A stretch of 64,000 nt of DNA, taken from contig CALRJS020000003.1 in assembly GCA_943367595.1 (NCBI GenBank), positions 62,001 to 126,000 on the forward strand, written 5' to 3'. Positions 50,843-60,786 of this stretch are shown here, in pieces. Each line of letters opens with the position of its first letter. Positions within the stretch are counted from its first letter, which is position 1. Made by a program: the position numbers and the translations under genes. The notes beneath the pieces are model-generated. The model was not told the DNA's origin. It ran no database searches and saw nothing but the letters and a program-made list of their open reading frames with translations. The stretch is from MW101C3 sp943367595. Its GTDB lineage: Bacteria; Cyanobacteriota; Cyanobacteriia; PCC-6307; Cyanobiaceae.

Positions 50843-52054
50843 CAGATGGTTCGCAGGGGTCTAACAGCACGGCCAGCATCGCTGCGCAGAACGGGAGATC
50901 AAGCCTGCAGATCACGATGGGGAGATCAACTCTCCAGCATGTCGCTGCTACAGACCAATCACAATTCAGAAGCAGCCATTGTTCATGGCTAAGCAAGGAG
51001 GCTGGTGGTGGTCAGTTGGCGGTGGGCAGCATGAGTGGTGAGCATGAACAGAGCGATCAGCAATGCGGTGGATGGCAGATCAGGGCAAGCATCGACTGCA
51101 GAAGTCAGCAAGATTCAGAGACAGGTGAAAACACAGATCAAGCAGATTGGGGTCACTGACTCAGGCTATCGATGCCACCAATTGGTTGGCATTAGGAGTT
51201 TGAGTGGAACACCTTAGATCCACGTGCATGGCGACGAGAGACAAGCATGTGCGTGAGATCGGCAACAGGTCTGCCAACAATCCCTTTATTGTGAAGAAGG
51301 ACAAAGCCGTACGCCACAGATTCTTCAGATCTTGAACAGAGATGCCGTGGAAAGGTGCAGACGTGCTGCAGAGCGAAGCGGCTCTGGTGAAAGGGGTGAA
51401 AAGTCATCGCCAAAGCTGATGAACACAGAGCGGAGCGCCAATTGGAAAACAAGCGCTGGAAACGAAGAATCGGCTGGCAGTTCGCCAAGGGAGTGATGGG
51501 TTGCGATAGCTGTGTCTTCAGGCCAATCCACTGCATCCAACCAGCCGCTAACGCTCAACAGACCCATGAGCAAGGGCAACCAACAACCTCATCAGCAAGG
51601 CAACCAACAGGCGCATCATCGAGAGCGACCTACAACCGCATGAACAAGTGCGCGCAACGAACCCGTGGGCAAGGGCAACCGATGCCCTCATCACCCATCC
51701 ATGCCTCACGGACCAAAAGAGATGCTCTTACCGCAAACACCTGGATGGCGGGGCTGGAACTGGTGCCACAAGCCACACACCGTGCCAGATCTCGGAGCAC
51801 ACCATTTCGATGCCCGTGAGCCGTGACACGTGGATAGAGGCCACAATGGATGCCTGCGCCTGTGGACCGTCGACACTTGAGCAGCAAACCATGGGAGTGG
51901 AACGATGGGCATGAAGAATCGTGCTCACTGTGAATTCTTAGGAACCCCAACCGATTCGCTCAGAGGGCTCCGACTCGGCTGACACGCAAGCAGCCTCTGC
52001 CTATAAGAAGGAGAGAGGCTTCATCTGCAACTCATCCCTTTCCAACGATTCCTG
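50843..52054. other. 1.2-kb AT-richer spacer with worn repeats
   Basis: No recognisable gene in either strand. At 51563-51687 about five worn units of roughly 25 bases recur, built on CATGAGCAAGGGCAACCAAC. The stretch is visibly lower in GC than the flanking genes. It separates divergent exopolysaccharide genes and may contain a decayed gene plus long leaders. Confidence 0.5.
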
Positions 52055-54328
52055 ATGACTGGCTCCCTTTCCGCCAAGGACGATGCCCATGCCGCCAACA
52101 CCTTGATGAATCGGAGCGCTCCAGCTGGGCAGATGGTGTTCATTCCACAAGAGGGGACTACGGCTGCGCCAGACCCAGTGAACAAGGAGCTGAAGCTCGG
52201 CGATCTGGTGACGATCTTGCGGCGATGGCAGCGGCTCATGCTGACCGTGTTTGCCGCCACGGTGACACTTGGAGCGCTGATCACCCTGCAGCAGCGACTC
52301 TTCTGGCCCGTGTACCAGGGCGACTTCCGCCTGCTGGTGAGTGATCCGATCGATCCCGGCGGCGTTGCCAACCCTGACAACAGCCTGAAGACCCTGGCAT
52401 TGCAGCCGCAGAGCCGAACCAACACGCCCGTTCTGATCGAGATGCTCACCAGCCCGGTGCTGCTGCAGCCGATCGCTCAGAAACTGGACATCCCCCAGGA
52501 AACAATCGCAAAGAATCTCACCATCACCAGCAAAGGAGATGGCTCTGGAGTTCTGGAAGTGTCCTTGCTCTGGCCTGCTGCCGATGAGGGGCAGAGGATT
52601 CTTGAAGCACTCAGCGCCGAATACCTCGCCTTTTCCTTGCGGCAGCGGCAGGAGCGGCTGGCTCAGGGGCTCACCTTTCTGGATGGTCAGGCGCCAGTGC
52701 TGCAGCAGAAAGTGGTGGATCTGCAGCAACAGTTGTCAGCGTTCCGGCGCCAGAACGGCTTTCTCGACCCCTCCATCCAAGGAGAGGCCATCCAGACGCG
52801 GCAGCAGGAGTTGAAGACGCGGGCCGATGATCTGCGTCAGACCGAGGCCAAGCTGCTCGGCATGGCTTCTGCTGTGCGATCGGGAAAGCTCACCGGTTCG
52901 GAATTGCAAAGCTCAGGCAGTGATCCGCTGAGCACGATGAACAAACCCACGCAGGGATCAGAGAGCGGCGGCCTGCAGGGCAATCTCGCGGATCTGGAAA
53001 AGCAACTGGCCGAAGCTGAAGCCAGCTTTCTGCCCAGCTCGCCACAGGTGAGAAGCCTGCGCTCCAGGGTGAACACATTGCGGCCACTGTTGCAGCAACG
53101 CCAGATGGACGCGATTCAGACGGCGCTGAGTGAAAACCGCAGCGAGCTGGCCGAAGTGAACCGGCAATCGCAGCAGTTAAGCCGCCAGTTCGCCATGAAT
53201 CCCAATCTGATCAGGAAGTATGAAGCCATTGAGCAACGGCTGGAAATTGCCCGCACCAATTTGAGCACCTACATCAAGACCCGGGAAGACTTCCGGCTGG
53301 AAGTGGCCCAGCGGACCCAACCCTGGAGCCTCCTTTCTGCACCGGAGTTCGAAACCAGTCCGGACAAGCCGAATCTGCGCAATAACCTGCTGTTCTCGCT
53401 CCTGGCAGGGGGCGTGATCGGCGTTGGCGCGGCCCTGCTGCGTGATCGCTTCGACCACGGTTTTCGCCGCTCCCAGGAGGTGGAGGAAGCCCTTGATCTG
53501 CCGCTGCTGGGGAGTTTGCCGTTTCTGCCACTGGAAGCAGGGCTCAACATCACGCAGGCCGTGGAGGCGATGGAGCCTGGGGAACGCTTTGGCCTGAAGG
53601 AATCGTTGCGCAACCTGTTCACCACCTTCCGGCAACTGCCCACCGACAAGGTGCTGCGCGTGATCGGGCTCACCTCCACGGTGGAGCTCGAGGGGAAGAG
53701 CACGGCCTCGGTGCTGCTGGCCCAGACCCTGGCCGAGCTGGGTCAGCGGGTGCTGCTGGTGGATGCCGACCTGCGCCGGCCGAGCCTGCACCGCCTGATT
53801 GGCGTGAAAAACGGCGAGGGGCTCTACAACCTGCTCACGGAACCATCGCTGGATCCCGTGCGGCTGATCCGCAGAATCAACGAACGGCTGGATCTGATCA
53901 CGGCAGGCTCTGCACCGGACGATGCCACCAAGGTGCTCAGCTCCGTCAACTGCTCGGGCGGGTTGGCGGCACTGCGAGCGCTGCCCGGCTACGACATGGT
54001 GCTGTTCGACACCCCTCCATCCCTTGCGCTCAGTGATGCCGTTCTGCTGGGCGAACATCTCGATGGCATGGTCTTTCTGGTGAGCCTGATGCAGGTGGAT
54101 CGCGACCTGCCCATTCAGGCGTTACGCCGCATCCGCAGCTCCGGTGTGGAAGTGCTCGGGATGGTCACCAACCAGGTGGCCAAAACAGGCGGCATCGATG
54201 GCTACACCTATGGCTACAGCTATGGCCCCAGTCCCAGGGTCGCTGACGCGCAGGTTGGTGCCGACGCCACCCAGGAGGGGTGGCAAGGCGGCAAGAAACT
54301 GTTGAGCTGGCTCAACCAGCGCGGTTGA
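52055..54328 (+). CDS. Wzc-like chain-length determinant with tyrosine kinase domain
   Basis: 757 residues. Wzz domain between two helices (about 60-80 and 445-465) with a long periplasmic coiled coil (VVDLQQQLSAFRRQN; LEKQLAEAEASFLPSSPQV). The cytoplasmic BY-kinase domain has Walker A EGKSTAS at about 546 and Walker A' VLLVDADLRRPS at about 568. The C-terminal tyrosine cluster YTYGYSYG near 715 would be autophosphorylated. Controls polymer length and export of exopolysaccharide. Confidence 0.92.
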   Translation: MTGSLSAKDDAHAANTLMNRSAPAGQMVFIPQEGTTAAPDPVNKELKLGDLVTILRRWQRLMLTVFAATVTLGALITLQQRLFWPVYQGDFRLLVSDPIDPGGVANPDNSLKTLALQPQSRTNTPVLIEMLTSPVLLQPIAQKLDIPQETIAKNLTITSKGDGSGVLEVSLLWPAADEGQRILEALSAEYLAFSLRQRQERLAQGLTFLDGQAPVLQQKVVDLQQQLSAFRRQNGFLDPSIQGEAIQTRQQELKTRADDLRQTEAKLLGMASAVRSGKLTGSELQSSGSDPLSTMNKPTQGSESGGLQGNLADLEKQLAEAEASFLPSSPQVRSLRSRVNTLRPLLQQRQMDAIQTALSENRSELAEVNRQSQQLSRQFAMNPNLIRKYEAIEQRLEIARTNLSTYIKTREDFRLEVAQRTQPWSLLSAPEFETSPDKPNLRNNLLFSLLAGGVIGVGAALLRDRFDHGFRRSQEVEEALDLPLLGSLPFLPLEAGLNITQAVEAMEPGERFGLKESLRNLFTTFRQLPTDKVLRVIGLTSTVELEGKSTASVLLAQTLAELGQRVLLVDADLRRPSLHRLIGVKNGEGLYNLLTEPSLDPVRLIRRINERLDLITAGSAPDDATKVLSSVNCSGGLAALRALPGYDMVLFDTPPSLALSDAVLLGEHLDGMVFLVSLMQVDRDLPIQALRRIRSSGVEVLGMVTNQVAKTGGIDGYTYGYSYGPSPRVADAQVGADATQEGWQGGKKLLSWLNQRG

Positions 54329-54440
54329 ACACGATCACCCTCCACCACGATCGGCACCGTGCGGCATCCACAGGCTGCCGACTGATCAGACACGGCCCAT
54401 CAAACACCGTCCATCAGACACCGCCAACTGGCTGGGTGGA

Positions 54441-55244
54441 TCAGTCTCTGCCCTGCAGCCGATAGAGGAGCAGGGCCGCAACTTCGCGCAGGGCGATGCG
54501 GTTCTGGGTGGCGGCGGAGAGGTGAGTCACCGGAACCGCCAGGGGCTTCACCTCCAGGCCCTGACGCCTGAAGGCCTGTGTGGCGCGCGTCAACTGCCAG
54601 GGATCGGTGATCAGGCTGATGGCGGGCAGCGGCGCGCCCGGGTTCTGCTGCCGCAACCAGGCCGTGGTGCGGGTGGCGTTCTCCCAGGTGGTGCGCGCGC
54701 AATGGTCACCGGCCACACGGGCTGGCGGCACGCCCAGGGTCACGAGCCGCTCGGCGGTGGCCCGTTCATCCCCTGAGACGTAGATCAGCTGCACCAGCCC
54801 TTGGCGCTCAAGATCTGCCGCCACGGCGGTGGTGGCTGGGGCGATCAACGGGCGGCCCACCAGCACGGCCACCGAAGGCGTGGCGGTGGTGGGCGGAGGC
54901 AACTGGGCCAGCAACCAGGCGGTGAGGACGTGGGTTCCAAGCGGCGAATAAAGGAGTAGCGCGGGCAGCAGCACCGCCGAGAGCACGCAGATCCGCAGGG
55001 TGCGGGTGAAGCGACGGTGGCTGGTGGCGAGCCATAGCAAGCCGGCCAGCAGGGGCAGGAGCAGCGCCGGCGTCACCACCAGCTGAAAGATGAGGTCGCG
55101 AATGCTGAACCAGGGGAGCGGCGTGGAGGGGCAGTAGGTCCAGCGGAAGGCGGCGGCGGAGCCTGTGAGGAACAGCAGCATCAGGCTTCCGGTGGATCCC
55201 TCGGGAGGGCTGGTCTGCAGCAGCGGGACCTGGGGAGAGAGCAC
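54441..55244 (-). CDS. YdcF/ElyC-like DUF218 protein
   Basis: 267 residues with N-terminal helices (about 20-35, 47-72, 80-100) and a soluble DUF218 domain: VAVLVGRPLIAPAT, QLIYVSGDERATAERL, GDHCARTTWENATRTTAWL, ISLITDPWQLTRATQAF. Members influence envelope polysaccharide or carrier-lipid metabolism. The start is a GTG; an ATG at 55181 is possible. It lies within the exopolysaccharide locus. Confidence 0.82.
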   Translation of the reverse strand: MLSPQVPLLQTSPPEGSTGSLMLLFLTGSAAAFRWTYCPSTPLPWFSIRDLIFQLVVTPALLLPLLAGLLWLATSHRRFTRTLRICVLSAVLLPALLLYSPLGTHVLTAWLLAQLPPPTTATPSVAVLVGRPLIAPATTAVAADLERQGLVQLIYVSGDERATAERLVTLGVPPARVAGDHCARTTWENATRTTAWLRQQNPGAPLPAISLITDPWQLTRATQAFRRQGLEVKPLAVPVTHLSAATQNRIALREVAALLLYRLQGRD

Positions 55245-55284
55245 CGGGGCCAGGCGGTGGGACGCCGCAGCCGTGGGCGCTCCG

Positions 55285-56439
55285 TCAGGCGGGGACGCTC
55301 GCTTTCAGACAAGCATGCTGCAGAGCCGTAGCCACCCGCTGCTGGTCGTCGGGTGTCATCTGGGGATAGAGCGGCAGGAGCAGGCAGTGGTCCTGGGCCG
55401 CTTCAGATTGGGGCAGCGGAAAGCGGCGCGGAAGGCTGGCATAGGCAGGCTCCCGGTGGCTGCACATGATGCCGCGACGGCTGGCCACACCTTCATCCAT
55501 CAGCTGCTGCATCACCGGCCGCTGCTCCACGCCCTGGGGTAACCGCACGCAGTAGCTCTGCCAGTTGGTTCGGGCCCAGCTGGGTTCGCGCGGCACGGTA
55601 AGCCCGGGGATGGCACTCAGCAGCTGGTGATAGTGCTCGGCAAGCGCACGGCGCGCACGCACGATCTCAGGCAGACGCTTGAGCTGTTCACGGCCCACGG
55701 CCGCCTGAATGTCGGTCATGCGGTAGTTGAAGCCCACCTCGGGATAGGCCTCGAAGATCACTTGCGCCGAGCCGTGGCGCACCGTGTCTGGCACGCTCAT
55801 CGCATGCTGGCGCAACAGGCGGAAGCGTTGGTCGACGGCAGGGTTGGCGGTGGTGAGCATGCCTCCATCGCCGGTGCTGAGCACCTTGCGGGGGTGGAAG
55901 GAGAAGCAGGACACATCGGCATGGGGCCTGCCGATCCGCTGCCACTGACCGTCCCAGAAGATCTCGCTGCCGATGGCGCAGGCGGCATCTTCCACCACCG
56001 CCAGGCCGTGGGCGCGGGCAAGCGCAAGGATGGCACCGAGGTTGCAGGGCAGGCCCATCTGGTGCACACACAGCACCGCGCGGGTGCGCGGCGTGATCGC
56101 GGCCTCCAGCAGGGTGGGATCCAGATTGAAGCTGTCGGGCTCCACATCCACGAACACCGGTGTGGCACCGCAGTAGTGCACGGCGTTGGTGGTGGCGATG
56201 TACGAGTGACTGACCGTGATCACTTCATCGCCGGGCTTCACACCCACGGCCAGCAGGGCCAGATGCAGCGCCGTGGTGCAGCTGGACACCGCGCAGGCAT
56301 GGCTGGCACCAACGGCCTGGGCGAACTCACGCTCGAAGGCCGCTACTTCCGGCCCCTGGGTGGTCCAGCCGCTCAGGATCACCCGGCCGGCAGCCTCCGC
56401 TTCCCGTTGATCCATCACGGGCCTGGCGATCGGAATCAT
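55285..56439 (-). CDS. DegT/DnrJ/EryC1/StrS sugar aminotransferase
   Basis: 384-residue PLP enzyme that aminates a keto-sugar nucleotide. VSSCTTALHLALLA, EDAACAIGSEI with Asp151, and SCFSFHPRKVLSTGDGG with catalytic Lys185 are seen. Last gene of the six-gene operon read leftwards; the ATG overlaps the epimerase stop. Which sugar it aminates is not known. Confidence 0.9.
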   Translation of the reverse strand: MIPIARPVMDQREAEAAGRVILSGWTTQGPEVAAFEREFAQAVGASHACAVSSCTTALHLALLAVGVKPGDEVITVSHSYIATTNAVHYCGATPVFVDVEPDSFNLDPTLLEAAITPRTRAVLCVHQMGLPCNLGAILALARAHGLAVVEDAACAIGSEIFWDGQWQRIGRPHADVSCFSFHPRKVLSTGDGGMLTTANPAVDQRFRLLRQHAMSVPDTVRHGSAQVIFEAYPEVGFNYRMTDIQAAVGREQLKRLPEIVRARRALAEHYHQLLSAIPGLTVPREPSWARTNWQSYCVRLPQGVEQRPVMQQLMDEGVASRRGIMCSHREPAYASLPRRFPLPQSEAAQDHCLLLPLYPQMTPDDQQRVATALQHACLKASVPA

Positions 56440-57410
56440 GACTGGGCCACCAGACGGGAGGAACTCCACCAAGCCACCAGGCGTTGCAAGCCCTGTTCAA
56501 GATCCACAGTGGAGCGAAAGCCCAGCAGGCGCTCCGCTTTGGTGGTGTCGGCCAGGCGGCGGGAAACGGGATTCACCTTGCGTTCTGGGCCGTGCTCCGG
56601 CTGCAGACTGGAGCCCATCACACGCAGCAACGTGGCAGCCAGTTCGTTGAGACTGGTTTCTGTGCCACTGGCCACATTGAAAACATCGTCTTCGACCTCG
56701 GATTGAAGCGCCAGAATGTTGGAGCGGGCTACATCTTCGATGAAGACAAAGTCCATGGTCTGATTGCCATCCCCAAGAATCAGCGGCGGTTGGCCAGCGG
56801 CTATGCGCTCCATCCATCGAATGAGCACTTCTGTGTATTTCCCATGGATGTCCATACGGGGGCCGTACACATTGAAATAGCGGAGGGCCACATAGGGCAG
56901 CCCATACATGTCGTTGAAGGAGCGCAGCAAGCCCTCCAGCATCACCTTGCTGGCTCCATACCAGGTGCGGTTGTTGTAGGGGTGATGATCTTCCCGGGTC
57001 GGGAAGTGATCGGCCAGACCATAAATCGAGGCGCTGGAGGCGGTAACGAGCTTCTGCACAGCGCAGGTGTGGGCTGCCTCCACGACATTGAAACTGCCAT
57101 CGCACATGACACCAAGAGCGGCACGTGGATCTGCCGCACAGGCCGTGATACGCAGGGTGGCCATATGGATCACCGCATCCATGCCCCGGGTGGCTGCCTG
57201 CACGGTGGCAGGATCACGGATGTCGCCACGCAGGAGGGATACGCGTGGATCACGCAGTGACTCCTGCACATTGGCGAGGGTACCGCGGCTGAGGTCGTCG
57301 AGAATCACGATCTGGGCAGGATTGTGTTCCTTCAGCAGGAGGTCGATGGTGGTGGAGCCCACCAGGCCGCACCCACCGGTAACCAGGATCTTGGCGGAAT
57401 CGATATTCAT
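56436..57410 (-). CDS. NAD-dependent sugar epimerase/dehydratase
   Basis: 324-residue extended short-chain dehydrogenase. NAD-binding TGGCGLVG at 11-18, catalytic Ser/Thr region SSASIYG, and YGASK with Tyr151 and Lys155. YVALRYFNVYGPRMD and DFVFIEDVARSN are typical of UDP-glucose 4-epimerase-like enzymes. Product could be a UDP- or dTDP-sugar for the two aminotransferases. Overlaps both neighbours by 4 bases. Confidence 0.9.
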   Translation of the reverse strand: MNIDSAKILVTGGCGLVGSTTIDLLLKEHNPAQIVILDDLSRGTLANVQESLRDPRVSLLRGDIRDPATVQAATRGMDAVIHMATLRITACAADPRAALGVMCDGSFNVVEAAHTCAVQKLVTASSASIYGLADHFPTREDHHPYNNRTWYGASKVMLEGLLRSFNDMYGLPYVALRYFNVYGPRMDIHGKYTEVLIRWMERIAAGQPPLILGDGNQTMDFVFIEDVARSNILALQSEVEDDVFNVASGTETSLNELAATLLRVMGSSLQPEHGPERKVNPVSRRLADTTKAERLLGFRSTVDLEQGLQRLVAWWSSSRLVAQS

Positions 57411-58060
57411 CGGGAAGACATGGCGCTAGTGGTGAAGAGAATGCGAGCGGGATTGCCAATGACGGTGACAGCTGAGGGGACGTCATGGATAACGTTGGAG
57501 CCAAGCCCCACCAGTGCCTCATCTTCAACCGTAGTGCCATTTCTGATACTTGAACCACTGCCGAGATAACAATTTCGGCCCACGGTGACCTGGCCTGCGA
57601 TCGTGACATTGGAGCCGACCAGCGTCCACGCGCCAACGACGGCATCGTGATGCACCACCGTGTTCGGTAGAAGACACACATGATTCCCGATCACGGCGTT
57701 GCTGGTGATCACCACCCCCGCCATCACAAGAACATTGAACCCGACACTCGCCAGTGGAGAGATGCAGGCCAGAGGATGAACGACGCGGGCAAAGCGTGAA
57801 TCGCTCACACCGAGCGACTCCACCACAGCCTGCCGCTGCCTGAAGGAACTGGGGCTGCCGGGAACAGCCAGAACAACGGCTTGCGGAAACCGCTGCAGAG
57901 CTTCCCGGCCATACACGGGGAGACCAAAGCGGCGAGAGCCGATCTTCTCTGCGGTGTCGTCGATGAAGCCGATCGCACGGTAGCTGGAGCCCAGGCAATC
58001 CAGCGCCTCCAGCCCATTGCCGTTGCAGGGAAAGATCAGCAGGGACTGTGGTGTGGTCAT
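57407..58060 (-). CDS. PglD-like sugar O/N-acetyltransferase
   Basis: 217 residues. N-terminal Rossmann-like half (LLIFPCNGNGLEALDCLG, AIGFIDDTAEKIG) and a C-terminal left-handed beta-helix made of hexapeptide repeats (VVITSNAVIGNHVCLLPN, VTVGRNCYLGSGSSI). This is the PglD/NeuD architecture that acetylates an aminosugar nucleotide. Expected to act after one of the aminotransferases in the operon. Confidence 0.88.
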   Translation of the reverse strand: MTTPQSLLIFPCNGNGLEALDCLGSSYRAIGFIDDTAEKIGSRRFGLPVYGREALQRFPQAVVLAVPGSPSSFRQRQAVVESLGVSDSRFARVVHPLACISPLASVGFNVLVMAGVVITSNAVIGNHVCLLPNTVVHHDAVVGAWTLVGSNVTIAGQVTVGRNCYLGSGSSIRNGTTVEDEALVGLGSNVIHDVPSAVTVIGNPARILFTTSAMSSR

Positions 58061-59157
58061 GCGACGGCAAGCGGCACGGCGGCCGCCACCACAGCCTCGC
58101 GCTGGGCAGCGGTGAGCTCCGGATAGATCGGCAGCGAGAGCACTTCAAGAGCCGCGCGCTCCGCGTGGGGGAAGGCGCCCGCCGCATAGCCCAGATCGGC
58201 ATGGGCCGGCAGCAGATGGATGGGAAAGGGGTAGTGAATCCCTGTCTGGATGCCCTGCGCCTCAAGCGATGCCTGCCAACGGGCACGATCAGGAGAGCGC
58301 ACGGCATAGATGTGATAAACATGCCGCGCCCAGGGCATCGCCTCAGGCGTTTGCACGCCACTGCCTTGGAACAGTTGGTTGTAGTGCACGGCGGCGGCAC
58401 GTCGGGCCTCCGTCCAGTCTTCGAGGTAGCGCAACTTGACCCGCAAGACCGCACCCTGGAGGCCCTCCATACGGAAGTTGTAACCCAGCAGTGTGTGGTG
58501 ATACTTGCGCTCCGCCCCCCAGTCGCGGAGCATGCGCAGCGTTTTTGTGTAGTGGGGGTGGTCGGTGACCACCATGCCGCCCTCTCCGCAGGCGCCGAGG
58601 TTCTTGCCGGGGTAGAAGCTGAAACAGCCCAGATCACCCAGGCTGCCCACCCTGCGGCCCTTGTATTCCGCGCCATGGGCCTGGGCCGCATCCTCAATCA
58701 CCACGAGGCCATGGCGGCGGGCGATCGCCAGGATCGGGTCCATATCGGCAGGGTGGCCGTATAGATGAACCGGCAGGATCGCCTTGGTACGCGGGGTGAT
58801 CGCGGCTTCGATTGCCGCCGGATCCAGCGTGAACGTATGGGGATCAATATCCACGAAAACCGGCATAGCTCCGGTGTAGCGGATGGCGGCCACGGTGGCG
58901 ACGAAGGTGAACGGCACGGTGATCACCTCATCGCCCGGGCCCACACCGGCAGCCAGCAGCGCCAGATGCAGGGCGCTGGTGCCGGAGTTGACGCCGACGC
59001 CATGGCTGGCACCGCAGTAGGCGGCGAACTCCTGCTCAAAGGCCTCCACTTCACTGCCAAGGGTGAACTGGCAGGAATCCAGAACGCCCTGAATCGCCAG
59101 GTTCACCTCGGCGCGAATGTCGTTGTATTGCGCCTTCAGATCGAGAAACGGAATCAT
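58057..59157 (-). CDS. DegT-family aminotransferase, WbpE-like
   Basis: 366 residues. MIPFLDLKAQYNDIRAE opening, NSGTSALHLAL, VIEDAAQAHGAEYKG and CFSFYPGKNLGACGEGG with Lys185. This subtype (WbpE/WlbC) adds the 3-amino group to UDP-3-keto-2-acetamido sugars, using the product of a Gfo/Idh/MocA oxidase such as the one encoded directly upstream. Overlaps both neighbours by 4 bases. Confidence 0.9.
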   Translation of the reverse strand: MIPFLDLKAQYNDIRAEVNLAIQGVLDSCQFTLGSEVEAFEQEFAAYCGASHGVGVNSGTSALHLALLAAGVGPGDEVITVPFTFVATVAAIRYTGAMPVFVDIDPHTFTLDPAAIEAAITPRTKAILPVHLYGHPADMDPILAIARRHGLVVIEDAAQAHGAEYKGRRVGSLGDLGCFSFYPGKNLGACGEGGMVVTDHPHYTKTLRMLRDWGAERKYHHTLLGYNFRMEGLQGAVLRVKLRYLEDWTEARRAAAVHYNQLFQGSGVQTPEAMPWARHVYHIYAVRSPDRARWQASLEAQGIQTGIHYPFPIHLLPAHADLGYAAGAFPHAERAALEVLSLPIYPELTAAQREAVVAAAVPLAVA

Positions 59158-60182
59158 GCCACTGCCCTCGTGCGTGCCAGGTGCACGGTTTCCCCTTTGC
59201 CACGCATCGAACTGGTGGCCGCCTCAATCAGCTGCACCACCCTCACCCCCAACCACGCATCGGTTCGTGGCGTGAGGCCCTGCTCGATGCAGGCGACGAA
59301 GTGCTCGCTGGCGGCGCGCAAGGCCTCGGTGGCTTCGAGCTTGGGGGCCCACATATCGCCCGTGCGGTAGCCAACGCGCATTTCCTGGATCTGCTTCGGA
59401 TCATCGGTGAAGCTGACGCCCTTGTCGTAGATCTTGAGCTTTTCACTGGGCTCGAGGTCGTCGTACTTAATCATCTTGCGGCTGCCACCGAGCAGCACCT
59501 GACGCACCTTCACGGGCGCTAGCCAGCTCACATTCACGTGAGCGATCGGCCCTGAGTCGTAGAACAACGAGATGAAGGCAAGGTTTTCCGGCGTGCCGCG
59601 GAAGTGGTTCACCCCACTGGCGGTTACTGCAGCAGGGTGTTCACCAAGCAGATGGTCGAGAATCGAGAAGTCGTGAACGGCCAGATCGGAGATCACATTC
59701 ACATCGCGCTGAAAGAGGCCGAGATTGACGCGGGTGGAGTCGTAGTAGAAGATCTCGCCGAGATCACCGGCCTTGACGATCTCCGCCATCTTCATGACGG
59801 CACCGGTGTAGAGAAAGGTGTGGTCAACAAACAGGACCAGCTCGCGCTTCTCTGCCTCCTCTGCCAGCTGCCGGGCCTGCAGGGAGGTTTCGGTCATCGG
59901 CTTTTCCAGCCAGAGGTGCTTACCGGCGCGCAACACAGCCATGCCCAGCTCGAAATGGGTGCTGACCGGTGTGGCGATCGCGATCGCGTCAATGGTGGGG
60001 TCCTGAATCAGGTCCTGGAAATAGCGGGTGGTGCGCAGGCCGGGGAAACGGCGAGCAGCAAGCTCAAGCTTGCGCTCATCGAGATCGGCGATGGCCACCA
60101 GGGAAGCCCCTTCCACCTCGGCGAAGTTACGCACGAGATTGGGGCCCCAATATCCGTAGCCGATCACAGCGATGTTGATCAT
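59154..60182 (-). CDS. Gfo/Idh/MocA oxidoreductase, WbpB-like
   Basis: 342 residues. Rossmann domain VIGYGYWGPNLVRNFAEV, DLDERKLELAARRFPG, IATPVSTHFELGMAVLRAGKHLWLEKP with the catalytic EKP, and the C-terminal domain with DLAVHDFSILDHLLG. WbpB/WlbA-type enzymes oxidise C3 of UDP-2-acetamido-2-deoxy-glucuronate. The next gene supplies the matching aminotransferase. Confidence 0.88.
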   Translation of the reverse strand: MINIAVIGYGYWGPNLVRNFAEVEGASLVAIADLDERKLELAARRFPGLRTTRYFQDLIQDPTIDAIAIATPVSTHFELGMAVLRAGKHLWLEKPMTETSLQARQLAEEAEKRELVLFVDHTFLYTGAVMKMAEIVKAGDLGEIFYYDSTRVNLGLFQRDVNVISDLAVHDFSILDHLLGEHPAAVTASGVNHFRGTPENLAFISLFYDSGPIAHVNVSWLAPVKVRQVLLGGSRKMIKYDDLEPSEKLKIYDKGVSFTDDPKQIQEMRVGYRTGDMWAPKLEATEALRAASEHFVACIEQGLTPRTDAWLGVRVVQLIEAATSSMRGKGETVHLARTRAVA

Positions 60183-60685
60183 GAGATCGAAGTGACAAGC
60201 GAATGGGTGACGGAGGCGGTGCGTTCACCGACAACACGGGCCGGTACGCCAATCACGACGGCATGATCGGGAACATCCCTGGTGACCACGGAGCCAGCAC
60301 CAACAAGCGCTCCCACCCCCACGGTGATGCCACACACGATGGTGGCGTTGCTGCCGATCGAAGCCGCGCGACGGATCAGCGTGGGCTCCACCAGCCAATC
60401 AGCCTCCGTCTGCAGGCTGCCATCGGCGTTGGTGGCGCGTGGATGCTTATCGTTCGTGAACATCACACCATGACCTACGAAGACTTCGTCTTCGATCGTG
60501 ACGCCTTCACAAACAAAGGAATGTGAAGAGATCTTGCAACGGCGGCCAATCAGCGCATTTTTTTGTATTTCAACAAAAGCACCAATCTTCGTGTCGTCGC
60601 CGATAGTGCATCCATAGAGATTCACCAGCTCTGGCTGGAAGATTCTCACATTGTCACCAAGGTGGACATCATCAGCTATGGGCAT
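60179..60685 (-). CDS. hexapeptide acetyltransferase, WbpD-like
   Basis: 168 residues almost entirely left-handed beta-helix: VHLGDNVRIFQPELVNLYG, CTIGDDTKIGAFVEIQKNA, HSFVCEGVTIEDEVFVGHG with a loop MFTNDKHPRA, then IGSNATIVCGITVGVGALVG. WbpD/WlbB enzymes N-acetylate the 3-amino group made by WbpE. First gene of the operon; with WbpB- and WbpE-like genes it should make a 2,3-diacetamido-uronate. Overlaps the oxidoreductase by 4 bases. Confidence 0.88.
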   Translation of the reverse strand: MPIADDVHLGDNVRIFQPELVNLYGCTIGDDTKIGAFVEIQKNALIGRRCKISSHSFVCEGVTIEDEVFVGHGVMFTNDKHPRATNADGSLQTEADWLVEPTLIRRAASIGSNATIVCGITVGVGALVGAGSVVTRDVPDHAVVIGVPARVVGERTASVTHSLVTSIS

Positions 60686-60786
60686 CGCAAGGAAATGTGC
60701 TTTCTTTGTTCAGTGTGGTGGCGGGCCAAAGTCTTGAATCAGAGAACAAGAAGAACAAACACAAGCAAAATGCTGAGAGACAGAGG

